Both the position numbers and the translations under genes were made by a program. Shown here piece by piece: positions 61,174-64,000 of a DNA stretch of 64,000 nucleotides (positions within the stretch are counted from its first letter, which is position 1; every line of letters starts with the position of its first letter). The DNA comes from Marchantia polymorpha subsp. ruderalis (taxonomy: Eukaryota > Streptophyta > Marchantiopsida > Marchantiales > Marchantiaceae): NCBI GenBank assembly GCA_037833965.1, contig AP031351.1, positions 7,700,501-7,764,500 of the forward strand. The letters are read 5' to 3'. Under the pieces are notes generated by a model that did not search any database, was not told the DNA's origin, and saw nothing but the letters and a program-made list of their open reading frames with translations.

Positions 61174-64000
61174 TTTCTTTTAGTGCATGTAGTGATTTTG
61201 TCAGTTAGTTCCACGTCTCGAAGCTCGAAGGTGCCATTGGATTGATAAGACTTGAGAAACGCACGCGCGTTTGCGTCCACTCATTGCAAGTGCACCGTGA
61301 TGTGAGATCGCGATGCACGAGCTGCTGCTTGTTGGTTCACTTTATTAGCATTAGGCCTTAGCTCTAGCTTAGTTGGAAGAAAGCACGCAGCAGCTGCAAG
61401 TGAACCTGATCACGAGCGGCTGATGAATACTGCTCTGCATCCTGATCGTGAGTCCCATAGTCGCTTGTGACGGCTACGTTTCAGTGGCGGCAAACCTAAT
61501 TAACACTCTTTAACTTGGTTGGATTTGTATATAGAGGTGAGATGTATAAAGATTTGCACCGCTTCGGAAGCTCTATCTCAACTCAACTCGCCTCCACTGC
61601 ACTCCACTCCACTTTCCTTTGGCCATATCAAGGTTCATCTATGAGATCCGGAATCCCCTACTCGGAAGTTCCTATGCTCGCCCTCGCAGCCTCGCTAGCG
61701 TGACACCATAATGAAGACGGTGCAGGATCGATGCTGTTTTCAACCATAAGCCTGATCGGTGAGTTCCGGTCCACCACGAGCACGAGCATGTTCCCTCACT
61801 TGGATCCCAGATCGACTGTCTACAAGCTGTACAGCACCCAGAGATCAGGCGTGAGGTACTCCAGATGGATGCTCGCTCATCGACTTATTCGATCAGCTTC
61901 ACGGACTCGATGGACGCCCAAAGCATCCATCGATCATGCGTGCTGTCGAGCTGCAGCTGGGTTGCTTGGTGTCGCTGTGATGCGCGGTCTCGTAGTACAA
62001 ATCTCGTAGATTTTATGATCATACCGCAAAATCGATCGTTGCAACCTGCAGCGCCGGATCACATGAAACCACGACGTGAGTCTCAGGAAGACGGGAGTGC
62101 CGAGCTGCTGAGATCAAGGGCGGTAGACTGCACAAACAACAGATCTTGCAAGATCCTTGCCAGCCCTGTACACCGAACTTGGTCCTGCGCCACTGGAGCC
62201 GGGAGGACTTACCTCGGCCATGGTGCAACTGTTTCAAGCGGCATTCCAGGATCGAGGCACGGCAAGATCGAGAGCAGGTCTTACACATCCAACCCTCGTT
62301 GCATTACAACGAGAAGAATCTGAATAAGAGTGAATCTCTCTGAACGAGTGACGTAGGATCTGTACGTTTGTCCTGATCGTGCCTGCTGGAGATTCTCTAT
62401 GGAATTGACAGAAGAGCGCACATGCATCAAATTCAGCAATCAGAAGAAAAGGCGTCGAACTCATGTTCACTGCCCTCTAGGACTTATAAGATATAGTGAC
62501 TAAGAATCTTAGTCTGATATACTACGATAAACTGTGAGACCTCGTGAGGTGTTGTTTAGTTCAGTTTCAGGACCGAATCGTCATAGGAGCCCATCAATAG
62601 CAGCTGTCTCCGATACGTATGCCTGTATCTTTACAGAAAGATTCAAGGAATCCGGATTCCTCGATTTCAGCTGCCAAAAAAATTAAGCCAGTTTCTGAGG
62701 AGAACAGCTCGATTATGACGCCTCACATACACCTACGGAAAAACTGTTATAGGCTTTTAGAGGGTATGTATACAGGATGCTGCCATGATCAAATGTTCTA
62801 AAGTAGGCAAAACGGGATTTACACATGTACATATACACCCCTTAACAAACGTATGTTTGTTTATGGTGCTCCTCCTTGTTAGGAAGGTCACTTGTTGTGT
62901 CACCACTTCTGCACGATTTACGTCAAGGGGAGCGAGGTGTTCCACTGTACGATAGGCTCACTCTTGAAACCTTGTACTACAGTTGGTCACCGTCTGTGGA
63001 TTCCAGAGGAAGTTCCGAATCCTAAACCTCTTTGACTTTCCAGAATTTACGAAGCGAAGAAAGATGTACGTTGTTCTGTAGGCATGAGAATCATCGAGCT
63101 AAACTTTATTCCGTGACCAAAGTGTCGTACTGGCATGGCTTCTCATCATGCAACGAGCCTGCAGTTTACGTTATTGATCCCTTAAAAGATACCAACTTTT
63201 ACGTTGTCCAGAAATGTGCGTTGAAGGGGATGAAAGCTCGAAAAGCACGAACATGGCTGGTGCGATGTTTTGCTTTCTGATGTTTTATATTCTCGTAAAC
63301 CTTCAGTATAATTAGAAATCTGCTCAAACTTGAAGGTGTTCCATCATGTCCTTGGTGTAGCATTCTAGAATGTACATCTGATTGCTGTTTCAGCTTGAAA
63401 TTGTATGCTAGGCTGTCTGATAGAACAGCATAAACTCTTAAAATAATCGATATACTGATCTGGTGTGTACACTTGGATTGCGGCAACAGTTCACATTCTC
63501 AACAAAAAGCTCATGTTTTCTTCCGCTTTCAATCGTTCACCCCGGAAGTTCTGGTTTCCAAACTTTTACATTGCTACTGATGAGGAATGTGCTCTCTATT
63601 GCTTCCATATATCCATCCAGTCATGTTGAAATTGGCATTCATGTGTACTCCGTCACTTGAATTTGATGTGGACTTAAATATTGAACAACAATGAGCTTAC
63701 TTCCACTCTTGATCTCAATTTTTCCGTTGACCTCCTGTCATCGATCTCGTACAGTACTTCATTTGGGCGATGAATGCAAAGCCTGCTCATGCTACCGAAA
63801 ATTTCATATCAGCAGATTTTGTCTACGTTTTTTAATAAGGTCCTGTACGGCTCTTTTGAAACGAATCCTTTCAAAATGGCAAAGTTGCGTACCCCACTGA
63901 ATGTGAGAGATAACGAGTAACATCACAGCCTGCTGATGCTACCGCATATTTAGTACTAGGATAGCATTCCACAAGAAATATGGTCGTCTCTCTCACTCAG
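61174..64000. other. Intergenic DNA to the window end
   Basis: It begins with the probable 3' untranslated part of the LRR gene. Afterwards only short open frames without motif are present (longest 152 codons, 61865-62323 plus, Ser/Arg/Cys-rich and unlike a known domain). TATATAGAG at about 61528 could be a promoter, but no convincing gene follows within the window. Confidence 0.5.

Noticed and set aside
61865-62323. 152-codon Ser/Arg/Cys-rich open frame
   Set aside because: No domain, no support for start or transcription; kept as unsupported.
1-64000. CRISPR arrays, bacterial operons, riboswitches, rRNA genes
   Set aside because: No regularly spaced repeats, Shine-Dalgarno-linked gene strings or conserved RNA cores were seen; the window is eukaryotic.

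Overview
The window looks like nuclear DNA of a land plant, most probably a bryophyte. This is an inference. The signs are GT-AG introns, a plant-type Ty3 LTR retrotransposon primed by a tRNA-Asp-like site, a type II (K+-independent) proton-pyrophosphatase remnant, a remnant that may belong to the large bryophyte LRR/Roc-COR-like proteins, and a PCH1-like single-exon gene. Nothing bacterial, viral or organellar was recognised.

Bases 1-36551 are one stack of nested LTR retroelements, read from 5-bp target-site duplications (TSDs), TG...CA ends and interrupted reading frames. Two related LTR families occur. Family A is 4869-4880 bp and always on the minus strand. Family B is about 5.4 kb and always on the plus strand. 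The base layer is an old B LTR, B0, whose left part lies before the window and whose right end is at 36551. Three elements sit in B0. The first is B1 (1-9007, left end outside), which itself holds solo LTR A1 (312-5191, TSD AAGTG). The second is a complete 20.4-kb Ty3-type element (9692-30093, TSD GAGGC). The third is solo LTR B2 (30626-36008, TSD ACAAG). The complete element has two 4869-bp LTRs (A2, A4), a tRNA-Asp-like primer site, a polypurine tract and one continuous gag-protease-RT-RNaseH-integrase frame with two in-frame TAG codons. Its gag is split by another solo LTR, A3 (18748-23616, TSD GACAG).

The most unusual feature is that every LTR of both families carries, in the region upstream of its own TATA box (U3), a large sense-strand gene for one protein family: 851 codons in A, up to 1040 in B. 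The protein has a conserved N-terminal globular domain, an Arg/Ser/Pro-rich linker and a conserved C-terminal coiled coil. The frame is intact in A1, A3 and B2, which are solo LTRs. It carries the same stop codon in both LTRs of the complete element. A retroelement with a big accessory gene in its LTRs recalls, in layout only, the LTR gene of some animal retroviruses. I know of no described plant equivalent.

From 36552 on, the DNA is AT-richer and gene-poor. It holds a decayed LRR/Roc-COR-like gene (minus, about 38577-42495), a broken 3' part of a type II vacuolar-type H+-pyrophosphatase gene (plus, 45209-46153), a PCH1-like gene (50201-52192, plus) and a leucine-rich-repeat gene (59875-61173, plus). 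The long spaces between them show no gene I can support.
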